DNA of 64,000 bases, from positions 1 through 64,000 of the forward strand of contig CALMYB010000001.1 in assembly GCA_937873515.1 (NCBI GenBank), read 5' to 3'. The notes below the pieces were generated by a model that was given only the letters and a program-made list of their open reading frames with translations, did no database searches and was not told the DNA's origin. This document shows positions 31,250 to 40,843 of this stretch, piece by piece; the first letter of the stretch is position 1, and each line of letters begins with the position of its first letter. The position numbers were made by a program, and so were the translations under genes. Source of the stretch: an uncultured Acidobacteriota bacterium. GTDB taxonomy: Bacteria > Acidobacteriota > Blastocatellia > Pyrinomonadales > Pyrinomonadaceae.

Positions 31250-33523
31250 CTACTTGACGATCCTGTAAACCTTGCCTTTCCAGACAATTACGACCTGCTC
31301 GCCGAGCGAAAGATACTTCGCAAGTTCAGGCTTTTGGGTCACAAGATCGAAGTACTCATCCGTGCCGAACGTGATCTTCTGCTCGGCAAGCCCTGCCTTC
31401 GGATCGAACTCGCCGTCCGTCCAAACTTCCCCGAGAAGATAGAACGTTTTGAGATCGACCTTTCGCACCGCACGACCCGTTTGAGCCTCGTCATCGGCAA
31501 GCGATTTCATATCCTTCTTCTCTTGTGCCCTAAGACTGTCGGTAACTGCCTGCTCTCCACTGACCGGTCTCGCCGCAGGCGATAAATTCGTACTCTTTTG
31601 TCGCGCAACACCCGCCATTGATGCCTGGCCGTCAATGACCCAAGTATTCGTGCTCCCCGAAGCTCCATCAACCTGAAAACCGCTGCCGTCCGTCGCAAGA
31701 TACGACGTGTACGGTGTTACGATGCCGTAGCGTGTACCGAGATCGACGATCTCGTCGCGGAGTTCCTTGTTCTCGCCGTTATTGCGTATCTGCTCGACGA
31801 GCCATCCGACGCGTCTGTTCGCCCATAGACGTGCAAGGAACGTATTCGCTTCAGCACGCTCAGGAAAATCGAGGTTATCGTACGTGAAGGTCTGCCGTTT
31901 CCCTGCGAATGTGCCCGTCAGCTTGACGACCGCATTGTTCAGCGAATTGTCATTCTTGTAACGCCCGATGATCGTGATCTGATCGCCTCGGAAGAGATCC
32001 GTGATATTCCGCGGATAGACGAGATCCGCCTGAACGCCGCCCATGTCGAGCTCGATGCCGGTCATCACCGGCGAATTCACTTTCGCGAAGAATTTCGAGA
32101 CCTTGACCTCGATATCCTCTTTCGGCTGAATGTAATCGGCGACGCCGGAATTCTCCGCAGCGAGCTTGTCGAGCAGACGCGTGTTCACGTCGTAGCCGAC
32201 ACCGAAGTTGAACAGGTGCAGCCCCGGAACCTTGATCGCGGCCGCGTTCTTCAGTATTTCGTCAACATTTTGCACGCCGACCGTCGGCAGCCCGTCGGTC
32301 ATAAAGACCATCATCTTCGGACCGTTCGATGAATCGAACTGCCGCAGTCCCGCACGAAGCGCGTCATTGATATTGGTGCCGCCTGACGGCCGCAGGGCCC
32401 CGACGAACGCAAGTCCCCGTTTTTTGCCTGCATCATCCGCCTTGATAAGCCCTTTCTCCATTAGATGCTCTTCGCCCGCGAAATTGATCACGTTAAAGCG
32501 ATCACCGGCCCGCAGACCTTTGATCCCAAAAAGAAGCCCTGCACGGGCCTTGTCCATCTTCCCTTCATCGGCCATCGAACCTGACGTGTCGATCACAAAG
32601 ACGATGTCCTTGCTCGCGATCTCGCTTTCACGAATGTCGGCTTTCGGCGAAAGCTGGAGCATAAAATAGCCGTCCTTGCCCGTCTCGCGATACGTGATCA
32701 GCGAGAGGCCGAAATCATCGTCCGAAACGGTGTAGAAAAGCTCAAGATCCTTGTTGCTGCCGCTCGTCTCGAACGAGACCTTTGCGGAACGCTCCGTGAC
32801 GTTCTTGATATCGATCGTATGCGAGGGCGAGTAGATGTTTCGGATCGAATTCCTCGCCTCTATCTCGATCGTGCCGGAGATCGTGCCGAACTGCTGATCC
32901 GGCATTTTTCGACGAACACCCGACGGCGGCACCGGCAGGTCGTCGATCGCGATCGGTGGACGCCGCCAGAGGTTGTGTCCCGTTCCGAGCGGATATCGAT
33001 ACGCGACCGTGCCGGAATCCGCTTTGAGAACCTGCGTGTACGTAAGTTCGAGCTTCTTATCTGAATTCGGCGGGATCGGAAAGATCGACGCCTGAAGCAG
33101 GTTCTGCCCTGCGTATTCGAGCAGTCCCGGATCACGCTGACGCCGGACGATCGCATCGTAGATCTGCCTTGCCTGCTCACGCGAACGAACCTCGCCGACG
33201 AGCTTCTTGCCGTTCTCCCAAATTGCGAATTCTGAGATCGACGCACCTTCGGGAATCGGGAAAAAATACGTGCCTTCGAGCGTGTACGGCGTGTCGTTTC
33301 GGAACACCTGCTCGACGTGGGTCGTCGCGACCTGATTCGCGATCTTCGTGTCGAGTTTGATCGATTTGACGGGCAAGGCGTTGAGCAGCGGCTGAGGCCG
33401 CGGAATCGGCCTGCACGGCCTTGTATCACAAATAATGGGCACGATCACGCCCTGAGCCCTCGTCGCGACGCCTCCGAAGAGAAAGATCATCGTTAAGGGA
33501 AATGCTATTGCTAAGAACTTCAT
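31250..33523 (-). CDS. Secreted VIT and von Willebrand factor A domain protein
   Basis: This 757-residue exported protein has a signal peptide (1-24), a VIT domain (about 45-175, 'VATTHVEQVFRNDTPYTLEGTYFFPIPEGASISEFAI' split over strands), then a vWA domain with an intact MIDAS (VIDTSGSM, about residues 310-320; later Thr and Asp in 'SGGTNINDAL' and 'FMTDGLPTVG'). This is inter-alpha-trypsin-inhibitor heavy-chain architecture. Such proteins bind ligands or partners at the cell surface in a metal-dependent way. Partner unknown. It is 95 bases upstream of the YCF48-like gene on the same strand. Confidence 0.88.
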   Translation of the reverse strand: MKFLAIAFPLTMIFLFGGVATRAQGVIVPIICDTRPCRPIPRPQPLLNALPVKSIKLDTKIANQVATTHVEQVFRNDTPYTLEGTYFFPIPEGASISEFAIWENGKKLVGEVRSREQARQIYDAIVRRQRDPGLLEYAGQNLLQASIFPIPPNSDKKLELTYTQVLKADSGTVAYRYPLGTGHNLWRRPPIAIDDLPVPPSGVRRKMPDQQFGTISGTIEIEARNSIRNIYSPSHTIDIKNVTERSAKVSFETSGSNKDLELFYTVSDDDFGLSLITYRETGKDGYFMLQLSPKADIRESEIASKDIVFVIDTSGSMADEGKMDKARAGLLFGIKGLRAGDRFNVINFAGEEHLMEKGLIKADDAGKKRGLAFVGALRPSGGTNINDALRAGLRQFDSSNGPKMMVFMTDGLPTVGVQNVDEILKNAAAIKVPGLHLFNFGVGYDVNTRLLDKLAAENSGVADYIQPKEDIEVKVSKFFAKVNSPVMTGIELDMGGVQADLVYPRNITDLFRGDQITIIGRYKNDNSLNNAVVKLTGTFAGKRQTFTYDNLDFPERAEANTFLARLWANRRVGWLVEQIRNNGENKELRDEIVDLGTRYGIVTPYTSYLATDGSGFQVDGASGSTNTWVIDGQASMAGVARQKSTNLSPAARPVSGEQAVTDSLRAQEKKDMKSLADDEAQTGRAVRKVDLKTFYLLGEVWTDGEFDPKAGLAEQKITFGTDEYFDLVTQKPELAKYLSLGEQVVIVWKGKVYRIVK

Positions 33524-33695
33524 AAAATTTTCTACCGTCCTGCGGTCTCCTACTTTGTGTTTTCTCGACGATAGAACGTTGCCTCGACGCCCGACTTGCA
33601 GGAAATAGTGATTTGCGGCTGCTTTCGCCTCTCACCATTTCTATCGTAACGAACAACTTTTGCCGTTTGAAGCACATTCCGCACAGAATGTATCA

Positions 33696-33740
33696 AAATG
33701 CACGATTTGCACGATTTGCACAAAATGCACGAAATGCACG
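33696..33740. repeat. 9-bp WWWTGCACR tandem repeat, copy 2
   Basis: Five consecutive 9-base units: AAATGCACG, ATTTGCACG, ATTTGCACA, AAATGCACG, AAATGCACG. The same family is at 557-592. It sits in the 278-base gap between the VIT-vWA start and the next gene's stop; the rest of that gap has no gene I can support. Confidence 0.85.
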
Positions 33741-33801
33741 GTCGGCTTATGACGTTTTAACTTCTTACTTTTCCCTTATTTCGGATTGGAAATTATTGAG
33801 T

Positions 33802-34500
33802 TTAGGCAGGTTTGTCCATGTCGAGAGAGTCGTCGATGTCTTTTTCGATCTTGGCACGAAGTCTTTCAACAAGCTGTTCGCTGCGTTCGAGGCCGGCCTC
33901 AACGCGCGCCTTGGCGGACTGGATCTCGGCAAGTAGATTCTGCTGGCGGGTCTGCTCGGCCGCAAGAGTCCGAGATCTTTCTTCGCGGACCTCCTCGGGC
34001 TTCATCGAACCGCCCATTTGCGTCGTCACGCGATTGATCATTTCCGGGCGCATCTCGTACGCCAGCTGATCGAGCTTTGTCTGCACCGCAGCTTCCTTCT
34101 CCATCAGCTCAAAAACCTGTTTCCGCAGGTTCTCACTTCTCTGCTCGGCACGCGTGAGGATGTCGAGGTTCATCAGCAGCCGTTTCTGCTGCTCATCGTA
34201 TTTGTCCGAACGGGAGCTCTCAAGGGCCTTGATCCTGGCAAGAAGGGCTTCGGTCGAGGGCGAGTTCGTTTGTTGGCTTTGCTCAGGGAAATTTGCAGGG
34301 GGCGTTTGTTCTACATCTTGCGGATCAACGAGCGGCCGGCCGGGTTCCTGGCCGAGTATTTGATCAGTAGTGACCTGCACGGGCGTTGGCGTCGGACGCG
34401 GGGTCTGCCGCGTACTGTGTGCCGGCCGCTGAGCGACGATAATCCCTGCACATGCGGTCAAGACCAAAACTAACGTCAACAAGCTGATCCTACCCTTCAT
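33802..34500 (-). CDS. Secreted coiled-coil protein
   Basis: This 232-residue protein has a signal peptide (MKGRISLLTLVLVLTACAGIIVAQ; a Cys at 17 is not in a clear lipobox), a Pro/Thr/Gln-rich low-complexity stretch (about 28-80), and a long coiled coil (about 82-225) rich in Glu, Arg, Leu and Gln. No enzymatic motif is visible. It probably is a periplasmic or envelope-associated spacer or scaffold. Its start lies within the last 11 bases of the upstream small membrane-protein gene. Confidence 0.7.
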   Translation of the reverse strand: MKGRISLLTLVLVLTACAGIIVAQRPAHSTRQTPRPTPTPVQVTTDQILGQEPGRPLVDPQDVEQTPPANFPEQSQQTNSPSTEALLARIKALESSRSDKYDEQQKRLLMNLDILTRAEQRSENLRKQVFELMEKEAAVQTKLDQLAYEMRPEMINRVTTQMGGSMKPEEVREERSRTLAAEQTRQQNLLAEIQSAKARVEAGLERSEQLVERLRAKIEKDIDDSLDMDKPA

Positions 34501-34768
34501 TTTTCTTCTCTTTATGTTCCTTGTCCGGGATCAGATCTCCCCGAAACAGTTCGATGCCGTTCTTTGCCAACCCGACGATCGGTATAGCGTCGATACCCGA
34601 ATTGATCAGCCCCTTTACGACGCCCTTTCGTCGAATATCGGATCCAACAAGCACAATGACGATCGCAGTGCCGCCGAAAGGAAGCATCTTTGCCGCGCGC
34701 TTTACGACCTGCCAACCGCCGACGTGCAGAAGTTTTCGTTTTATCGACCGCTTCACTCTCAAGGTCAT
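34490..34768 (-). CDS. Small basic protein with one hydrophobic segment
   Basis: This 92-residue protein (ATG at 34768, GGGATAAG just upstream) starts with a basic region 'MTLRVKRSIKRKLLHVGGW', has a hydrophobic stretch 'MLPFGGTAIVIVLVGSDI', then 'GVVKGLINSGIDAIPIVGLAKNGIELFRGDLIPD' and a charged Lys/Glu tail. The second half resembles small proteins that follow a hydrophobic strand and an amphipathic 'DAIPIVG.AKN..E' helix; I do not recognise a named family. It overlaps the coiled-coil gene by 11 bases and is divergent from the ABC-like gene by 89 bases. Confidence 0.55.
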   Translation of the reverse strand: MTLRVKRSIKRKLLHVGGWQVVKRAAKMLPFGGTAIVIVLVGSDIRRKGVVKGLINSGIDAIPIVGLAKNGIELFRGDLIPDKEHKEKKNEG

Positions 34769-34857
34769 CTTATCCCGAGCGCATAAACTTGCAAAGCTCA
34801 GATGACAAAAGCATACTCGTCTTTGCACGAAATCTCCTTCAAAAAGGTTGCAAAAGT

Positions 34858-35775
34858 ATGTCGTTGAAGACCGACCACCTTTCTAAGCGTTTTGGACACA
34901 ACACATGGGCATTGCGAGATATCGATCTCGATATCGAGGACGGCGAGACCTTCGGAATACTCGGTGAAAGCCTCAGCGGAAAATCTACGCTCCTCAAATT
35001 GATCGCCGGAACGGAAAGACCGACGACCGGTGAGGTCCGTACGGGGGTGGCAAACGTGCGTCTCGTCAGCGGAACTTCCAATGCGCGCAAGGGCTTTTTC
35101 GGTCGTGCGGCGGCGGCACCGAGCAAGGCTCTAGTGCAGGACGCCCTTGCTGACGGCAGCGGAGCTGTCGCATTTGATGATTGCTTCCAACATCTTGACG
35201 GTTTCGAGAAAAGAAAGGCTTTTGCGGCAATTCGGAAAGCAGCGGGCCGGACGATCTTGATCGCGTCGAGGAATTTTCAGGATCTTGCCGAAAGCTGCGA
35301 CAGGATCGCGGTTCTCGTCGGCGGCTACCTCGCACAGGTCGGAACACCTCAGGAAATTTATCAGACCCCCGCAAACTCCGGAGCTGCGTTTGCGACCGGC
35401 GAACTCAATCGGTTCGATGCGAGACGCCTGACATCGACGGATGCGGGCGTTCCTGAATTTTACACGGTCGTTGGCGGGCATCGGCTGTTCGCTCAGCCGA
35501 CCGCGAAGGCCGCTCTCGGCCCTCTCAATCAGACGATAAATCTCGCGATCCGGCCGGAGCACATTTCGATCACAACTGGAGCCTCATTCCCTGAGGACAA
35601 TCTTCTAAAGGCGATAGTTCGCGATATTCGATTTTTAGGGCCGTCAACACGAGTGCTGCTCGATGCGGATGGCCTTGAGCTTAGTGCTTCGGTGCCGCGG
35701 GTCGTCGGGCTCAGCGTCGGCGAAGAGTGCATGATCGCTCTCCCGCCGCCGCGTGTCCACGTTCTTCAGTCTTAG
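34858..35775 (+). CDS. Degenerate ABC-type ATP-binding protein lacking the helical subdomain
   Basis: This 305-residue protein (ATG 34858) begins like a MalK/UgpC-type importer ATPase and ends with a TOBE-like domain ('LAIRPEHISITTGASFPEDNLLKAIVRDIRFLG' split). Walker A is intact (GESLSGKS, 36-43). A Walker B-like strand ends in FDD (106-108), so the catalytic Glu is Asp. Only 64 residues separate Walker A from Walker B, against about 115 normally; the Q-loop, helical subdomain and LSGGQ signature are absent. The H-loop region reads ASRN in place of the usual THD. It is probably not a working transport ATPase. No permease gene is adjacent. Frame and codon use look intact, so it may be a repurposed protein. 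Confidence 0.75.
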   Translation: MSLKTDHLSKRFGHNTWALRDIDLDIEDGETFGILGESLSGKSTLLKLIAGTERPTTGEVRTGVANVRLVSGTSNARKGFFGRAAAAPSKALVQDALADGSGAVAFDDCFQHLDGFEKRKAFAAIRKAAGRTILIASRNFQDLAESCDRIAVLVGGYLAQVGTPQEIYQTPANSGAAFATGELNRFDARRLTSTDAGVPEFYTVVGGHRLFAQPTAKAALGPLNQTINLAIRPEHISITTGASFPEDNLLKAIVRDIRFLGPSTRVLLDADGLELSASVPRVVGLSVGEECMIALPPPRVHVLQS

Positions 35776-37316
35776 CTGTTAAGGCTCAGAATGATAAGGA
35801 CGCGGCGATTTTTCGCTCGATTCTTGACCGTCGTATTCGGAGCGATGGGAAGCGATGCACCCAAACCCTTAGCCGACACTCTCGAATCGGCAACGCCTGC
35901 CGAAGAGAATCTCGATGAGATCGCCCTCGCACGCCCGTCAGTAACGGCCTGGATCGTCTCAGGCTTGCCAGAATTATCCGTATGCGATTCGATCGCGATG
36001 CCATAGGCCGCGTTGTCCGCAAGCAATGCGGCTAGAGCTTCGACCTTTTGGGTTCCCTTCAAGGAAAAGTCGGTTGAACGCGAATTCGCCCAGTAGTTTT
36101 CGGGCAGCACAACTTCAATACCACGCTGCGTTTGCGAGACGGTTCCGAACGAACGCAGAACCTGGATCAAGGCTGGTTCTGCGGCCTTTATCTGTGCCAT
36201 TCGCTGGTCGTCGGCTCGCTGTTCTTCGAGCCTGGACTTCTCGGATTGAATGGCTGCAAGCTGCCTTTTTGCAGTCTCGGCTTCGATCTTTGTTCGGGTA
36301 AGTTCTTCGCGAAGCTTCGCATTCTCGTCGCGTAGGTCACGCACGACGTTCGACGAGTTCTGCACATCGCGCTCGGAAAGCTCGCGATTCCGCGTTTCGC
36401 GTTCGAGTTCGGCCTTCAGATCCGCGATCTCTGCCTGAGCGTCCGAATACTTTCGCTCGGCCTGACGTATCTCGGCGTCCGAGCGTGACTTCTCGTTTCG
36501 CTGATCGCGGGCCTGCTTTCTTACTGCGGCCGTCTCTTCGGCCTTGACCGCGGCGGAGATCGCCTTTCGCGCCGTTATATCGACGTCTTCTTCACGGCGT
36601 CCTGCACGCCAACCGGCTTCCGCATTCGCGAGCAGAGTCGTTGCCTCGGCGAGCTCCTGCGTTGCATCGCGCTCGGCGCCGGCAAACTTAGCAAGTGCCA
36701 CTGCCTGCCTTCCCTGCAATATCGTCGAAGGCATCTTCGAATAATCGAGTTCGGCGATCTCAGGTGTGCGCGAGTCCTGAAAATAGTCACTCGAATTTCC
36801 GAAATACTGCGCCGTCGAGACCGTGCCGATCGTCTTTCCGCTCACGGAATACGGATTAAGATTCTCAAGCATCACCTGCTGGCTCGGACGCCGGACGAGA
36901 AAATGCGGTTCGGCGGTAATGATCAGAGCGAAGGTCTGCAGAGGCGTCGTCACCGAGATCTTGGAATCGAATTCGAAGAAGCCTCGGCGCTTGATCTCGC
37001 CAAGATTATCAGCCCGGCCGTCGGGCGAGATCGCCCAAAGCACATACGTCGCGTAACCTGCACCAAGCTCAAAGGGCCGCGGCATTTTCGAAACGCTCAG
37101 CTCGATCTCAGTGCCGTTTCGTTTCGTGCGTTTGATCTTTGCTTCACCTTTCATCCGCGGAAAGCGCGTTGTCCCGCGAAAGTTGACCATCACGACCTCA
37201 TCAAGCGGATACGTGATCGCAGTCGTGCGTCTGGCGACATCAAGTTGAGCGAACGCCGAAGTCGCAACGGTTGAAATAACGAAAAGAGCGACCGTAAGGT
37301 TGAATAGCTTCTTCAT
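35772..37316 (-). CDS. OmpA-like outer-membrane/peptidoglycan-binding protein with coiled coil
   Basis: This 514-residue protein (ATG 37316, then signal peptide MKKLFNLTVALFVISTVATSAFAQ) has an N-terminal beta-rich domain (about 25-230), a long coiled coil (about 230-390) with Lys/Glu/Arg/Ala heptads, and a C-terminal OmpA peptidoglycan-binding domain ('AYGIAIESHTDNSGK', 'DGRARAISSRFSSAGV', 'NRAKNRRVLI'). It probably bridges outer membrane and cell wall. It is convergent with the degenerate ABC gene, sharing 4 bases. Confidence 0.87.
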   Translation of the reverse strand: MKKLFNLTVALFVISTVATSAFAQLDVARRTTAITYPLDEVVMVNFRGTTRFPRMKGEAKIKRTKRNGTEIELSVSKMPRPFELGAGYATYVLWAISPDGRADNLGEIKRRGFFEFDSKISVTTPLQTFALIITAEPHFLVRRPSQQVMLENLNPYSVSGKTIGTVSTAQYFGNSSDYFQDSRTPEIAELDYSKMPSTILQGRQAVALAKFAGAERDATQELAEATTLLANAEAGWRAGRREEDVDITARKAISAAVKAEETAAVRKQARDQRNEKSRSDAEIRQAERKYSDAQAEIADLKAELERETRNRELSERDVQNSSNVVRDLRDENAKLREELTRTKIEAETAKRQLAAIQSEKSRLEEQRADDQRMAQIKAAEPALIQVLRSFGTVSQTQRGIEVVLPENYWANSRSTDFSLKGTQKVEALAALLADNAAYGIAIESHTDNSGKPETIQAVTDGRARAISSRFSSAGVADSRVSAKGLGASLPIAPNTTVKNRAKNRRVLIILSLNS

Positions 37317-37489
37317 AATGATTTTGTCTTTTTTTGACGGAAGATCGGACTTCCACAAGCGCGTTATTTGAAAAGATGACACATTGCGCGTTCGAGTTGC
37401 AAACAAAGGGCTTGGACACCTATGCGGAATCTAAAGTATATTCAAGAGTTCGTTGATGCCGAATGTTCGACGGCCGTCTTGCTTGAGCA

Positions 37490-39292
37490 ATGGAAGAATT
37501 TAAGCGTTTGATTTCCTACGTAAGGCCTTACTGGCTGACCTTTGCCGTCGCGCTCTTCTCGATGGTGATGGTGGCCCTGTTCGAGACCGCCACGCTTGGA
37601 TTGCTTGTCCCGATCGTCGATCAATTCGTCAAAGTACCGGGAAATGCGTCGACGACGATCTTCGATCTCCACAAACTGATTCCGCAGGATGACTGGTTCA
37701 AAGCATGGCTCGCCATCTCGGGGCTCTTGTTCGTCTTTACGATCGGTAAGGGGATCGCCGAGTATTTTTCGTCGTATCTGATGGCGAAGATCGGGCAGTC
37801 CGCGATCTTGAATCTTCGCGAACAGCTCTATGATCATCTGCTCAGGCAATCATCTGCGTTCTTCGAAAAGCATCGGACAAATTTCCTGGTCTCGCGTCTT
37901 GTCCAAAGCTGTTCTCTGATCGAATACGCCGTAACGGGCAACCTGCGCGACGTCCTGCGTGAGAGTTTCATCCTCGTCGGCTGTTTTGCGACAGCTTTTT
38001 ATTACAACTGGCGGCTGACGCTCGGTGCCATCATCGTTGCACCGATAATCGGGTTCTTGACCACAAAATTCAGCAAACGTCTTCGCCGTTATGCCGAGGA
38101 TTCGGTCGAGGGTAACAAACTCCTGACCGATACCGCGCAGGAGACGCTTTCGAATCAGATGATCGTCAAGGCGTACGGCGCCGAGACACGCGAGCGTTCG
38201 CGGTTTTCGCGCGTCGCACACTTCATCGCCAACGCGAACCTTAAATCCAGCCGCACGGCCGCTCTATCACCGCCGACTATCGACATCATCGGCGTTTTGA
38301 TGATCATCCTATTGATCTTCTTCGGCCTTCGCGAGATCAATGCCGCGAGAATGGACGCGTCGCAGTTCTTCGCGTTCCTTTTCGCGTTGTTCAGGAGCTA
38401 TGACCCGATGCGTAAGATCTCGCGTCAGCATAACGAGATCTCGCGGGCCTTTGCCGCAGCCCGCGACGTTTGGGACGTTCTCGACGAGGATGAGCAAATG
38501 CCCGAGAAGGCCGAAACGGTCAAGCTTTCGCCGCTTCGCGAAAGGATCGAGATCCGCGATGTTTCCTTCAACTACAAGGGCCACTCGAAGCAGATCTTGA
38601 AACACATAGACCTTACGATCCCGCGGAATTCGATCGTTGCTCTTGTCGGAGAAAGCGGCGGCGGAAAATCAAGTCTGATAAAGCTTCTGCAGAGAATGTA
38701 TGACGTCACCGACGGCGAGATCCTTTGGGACGGCATCGACCTGCGAGATGCCGACCTCGCATCTTTGCGGAAGCAGATCGCGCTTGTTACGCAGGAGACC
38801 GTACTTTTCAATGATACGGTAAAGTACAATATCTCTTACGGAAGGCCGGACGCGACCGATGAGCAGATCGCAGAGGCCGCACGTATCGCATTTGCGGACG
38901 GGTTTATCGAGCAGCTGCCTGAAAAGTACGAGACAAGGGTCGGCGAACGCGGCTCGCTTCTTTCCGGCGGCCAACGCCAGCGTATCGCCATTGCACGAGC
39001 CGTACTTGTCGATGCACAGCTGCTCATTTTCGATGAGGCAACGTCTGCCCTCGACACCGAAAGCGAAATGCTCGTGCAAAAGGCTATCGGCAATATCACG
39101 AAGGACCGTACGACCGTTGTGATCGCACATCGGCTTTCAACGATCAGGCGCGCCGACAAGATCGTCGTAATGGAGAAGGGCGAGATCATTGAGGTCGGCA
39201 CGCACGCCGAACTTATCGCGGCCGACGGCAAATACAAAAGGCTTTACGAATATCAGTTCGCCGAAGAGGCGGAACATTCAGCAAATTTATGA
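37490..39292 (+). CDS. ABC transporter, fused permease-ATPase (MsbA-like exporter)
   Basis: This 600-residue half-transporter has six transmembrane helices in the first 320 residues and a C-terminal nucleotide-binding domain with Walker A 'GESGGGKSS', signature 'LLSGGQRQRIAIARAVL', Walker B 'LLIFDEATSALD' and H-loop 'VIAHRLST'. It should dimerise and export a lipid or hydrophobic substrate. The MsbA resemblance is by architecture only. It is overlapped by 4 bases with yicC, which heads a core gene cluster. Confidence 0.92.
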   Translation: MEEFKRLISYVRPYWLTFAVALFSMVMVALFETATLGLLVPIVDQFVKVPGNASTTIFDLHKLIPQDDWFKAWLAISGLLFVFTIGKGIAEYFSSYLMAKIGQSAILNLREQLYDHLLRQSSAFFEKHRTNFLVSRLVQSCSLIEYAVTGNLRDVLRESFILVGCFATAFYYNWRLTLGAIIVAPIIGFLTTKFSKRLRRYAEDSVEGNKLLTDTAQETLSNQMIVKAYGAETRERSRFSRVAHFIANANLKSSRTAALSPPTIDIIGVLMIILLIFFGLREINAARMDASQFFAFLFALFRSYDPMRKISRQHNEISRAFAAARDVWDVLDEDEQMPEKAETVKLSPLRERIEIRDVSFNYKGHSKQILKHIDLTIPRNSIVALVGESGGGKSSLIKLLQRMYDVTDGEILWDGIDLRDADLASLRKQIALVTQETVLFNDTVKYNISYGRPDATDEQIAEAARIAFADGFIEQLPEKYETRVGERGSLLSGGQRQRIAIARAVLVDAQLLIFDEATSALDTESEMLVQKAIGNITKDRTTVVIAHRLSTIRRADKIVVMEKGEIIEVGTHAELIAADGKYKRLYEYQFAEEAEHSANL

Positions 39293-40167
39293 GATCAATG
39301 ACCGGCTTCGGCCGCGGCTCGGCCTCTAACGAGAAGGCGAACGCGACCATCGAGCTCAAAACTGTAAACAACCGCTTTCTCGATGTGAACCTAAAGCTCC
39401 CATCGGACCTCCAGCACCTTGAAGCGGCCATAAAACGTGCGATCACGGCAAGACTCGGCCGCGGCCGCGTCGATGTCAATCTTCAGATCGAGCGGACAGA
39501 AGACGTAGTTTACGAGGTGAATCGCGGCCTTATCTCGGGATTCCTGAACGCGATGAGCAAGCTGAAGTCTGAATTCAACCTTGCGGGCGAGCCCGACGTA
39601 AATGTCATTGCGCGCATCCCGAATATCGTCTCCGCAAAGCGTGCCGATGTGACGGATGAGATAGAATCTGCCGTCCATGACGCACTGGAACTCGCTCTAG
39701 ACGATCTTGAGAAAATGCGCTCGACAGAAGGCGGTTTGCTTGGCCATGAACTCGAAGATCGCCTCGCCGGCATAGAAGGCCGCTTGGTTCCGATCGAAAC
39801 ATCTGCCTCAGATGTAGCAGATGAATTCGCAGAACGGTTGAAAAAGCGGATCGACGTGATACTTGAAAAGCTCGGCACCGCAGCAGAACCTGATCCGGCG
39901 CGTTTAGCTCAGGAGATCGCATATCTTGCAGACCGCGTCGACATTTCTGAAGAGATCGCCCGCCTCCGAGCTCATATAGATCATTTCCGTCAGATAATGT
40001 CGGAAGAGAGGGACGTTGGAAAGCGTTTGGATTTCTTGACCCAGGAATTGAACCGAGAAGCGAATACGATAACGTCAAAAACGAACAATATGACGGTCAA
40101 AGAGAACGCTCTCGCGATAAAGAGTGAGATCGAGAAAATTCGCGAGCAAGTACAAAATGTTGAATAG
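39289..40167 (+). CDS. yicC: YicC-family endoribonuclease
   Basis: This 292-residue protein has the family's full length. The N-terminal 'RSMTGFGRGSASNEKANATIELKTVNNRFLDVNLKLP' and C-terminal 'EAQTIGSKT'-like stretch ('LTQELNREANTITSKTNNM') are diagnostic. YicC proteins are metal-dependent endoribonucleases acting on RNA; they occur beside gmk and rpoZ in many bacteria, as here. It starts inside the ABC exporter stop (ATGA overlap). Confidence 0.92.
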   Translation: MRSMTGFGRGSASNEKANATIELKTVNNRFLDVNLKLPSDLQHLEAAIKRAITARLGRGRVDVNLQIERTEDVVYEVNRGLISGFLNAMSKLKSEFNLAGEPDVNVIARIPNIVSAKRADVTDEIESAVHDALELALDDLEKMRSTEGGLLGHELEDRLAGIEGRLVPIETSASDVADEFAERLKKRIDVILEKLGTAAEPDPARLAQEIAYLADRVDISEEIARLRAHIDHFRQIMSEERDVGKRLDFLTQELNREANTITSKTNNMTVKENALAIKSEIEKIREQVQNVE

Positions 40168-40197
40168 AACCAATGGAAATCAGCTAAGTAGGACCCA

Positions 40198-40839
40198 ATG
40201 ATCGGCAATCTTCTTATCATCAGCTCTCCGTCGGGAGGAGGTAAAGGCACTCTAATTCGCGAGGTGCTTCAAACCACGCCGGACATCACATTCTCGGTCT
40301 CGTACACGACCCGTGAGATGCGAAAAGGTGAGATGGACGGCCGCGAATATTTCTTTGTCAGCGTCGAGAAATTCCAGGAACTTGTGGCAAAGGATGAATT
40401 TCTTGAACACGCAGAGGTGCACGGCAATTTTTACGGTACGTCGCGTTCGCAGGTCAATGAACTCACGCGATCCGGCAAAGACGTACTCCTGGAAGTCGAT
40501 GTGCAGGGTGCGAAGGACCTACTTGCCAAAGTCCCGGACGCGGTAAGCATCTTCATCCTTCCTCCGTCATTTGCGACTCTTGAGACCCGACTGCGTATGC
40601 GCGCGACCGAGTCGAGCGGCGACCTTCGGGTCAGACTTAGCAACTCTTTTCACGAAGTACGCGAGTATGACAAGTTCCGGTTCGTCGTCGTAAACGACGA
40701 TCTTGAGACCGCCGCCGAACAGATCCGGACCATCATTAACGCCGAAAGACACCGGACGAATAGACAAGACGCCGCAATTCAGGGTATTCTAGATGGTTTC
40801 GACGCTGCAATGCACCGATTCGAGAAGGAGCCGAACTAA
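40198..40839 (+). CDS. gmk: Guanylate kinase
   Basis: This 213-residue P-loop kinase phosphorylates GMP to GDP. P-loop: 'ISSPSGGGKGTL' (usual GAGKST, here GGGKGT). GMP-binding: 'FSVSYTTREMRKGEMDGREYFFVS'. Core: 'EHAEVHGNFYGTSR', 'DVLLEVDVQGAKDL', 'IFILPPSF'. 30 bases after yicC and 4 before rpoZ, a conserved gene order. Confidence 0.95.
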   Translation: MIGNLLIISSPSGGGKGTLIREVLQTTPDITFSVSYTTREMRKGEMDGREYFFVSVEKFQELVAKDEFLEHAEVHGNFYGTSRSQVNELTRSGKDVLLEVDVQGAKDLLAKVPDAVSIFILPPSFATLETRLRMRATESSGDLRVRLSNSFHEVREYDKFRFVVVNDDLETAAEQIRTIINAERHRTNRQDAAIQGILDGFDAAMHRFEKEPN

Positions 40840-40843
40840 AGAT

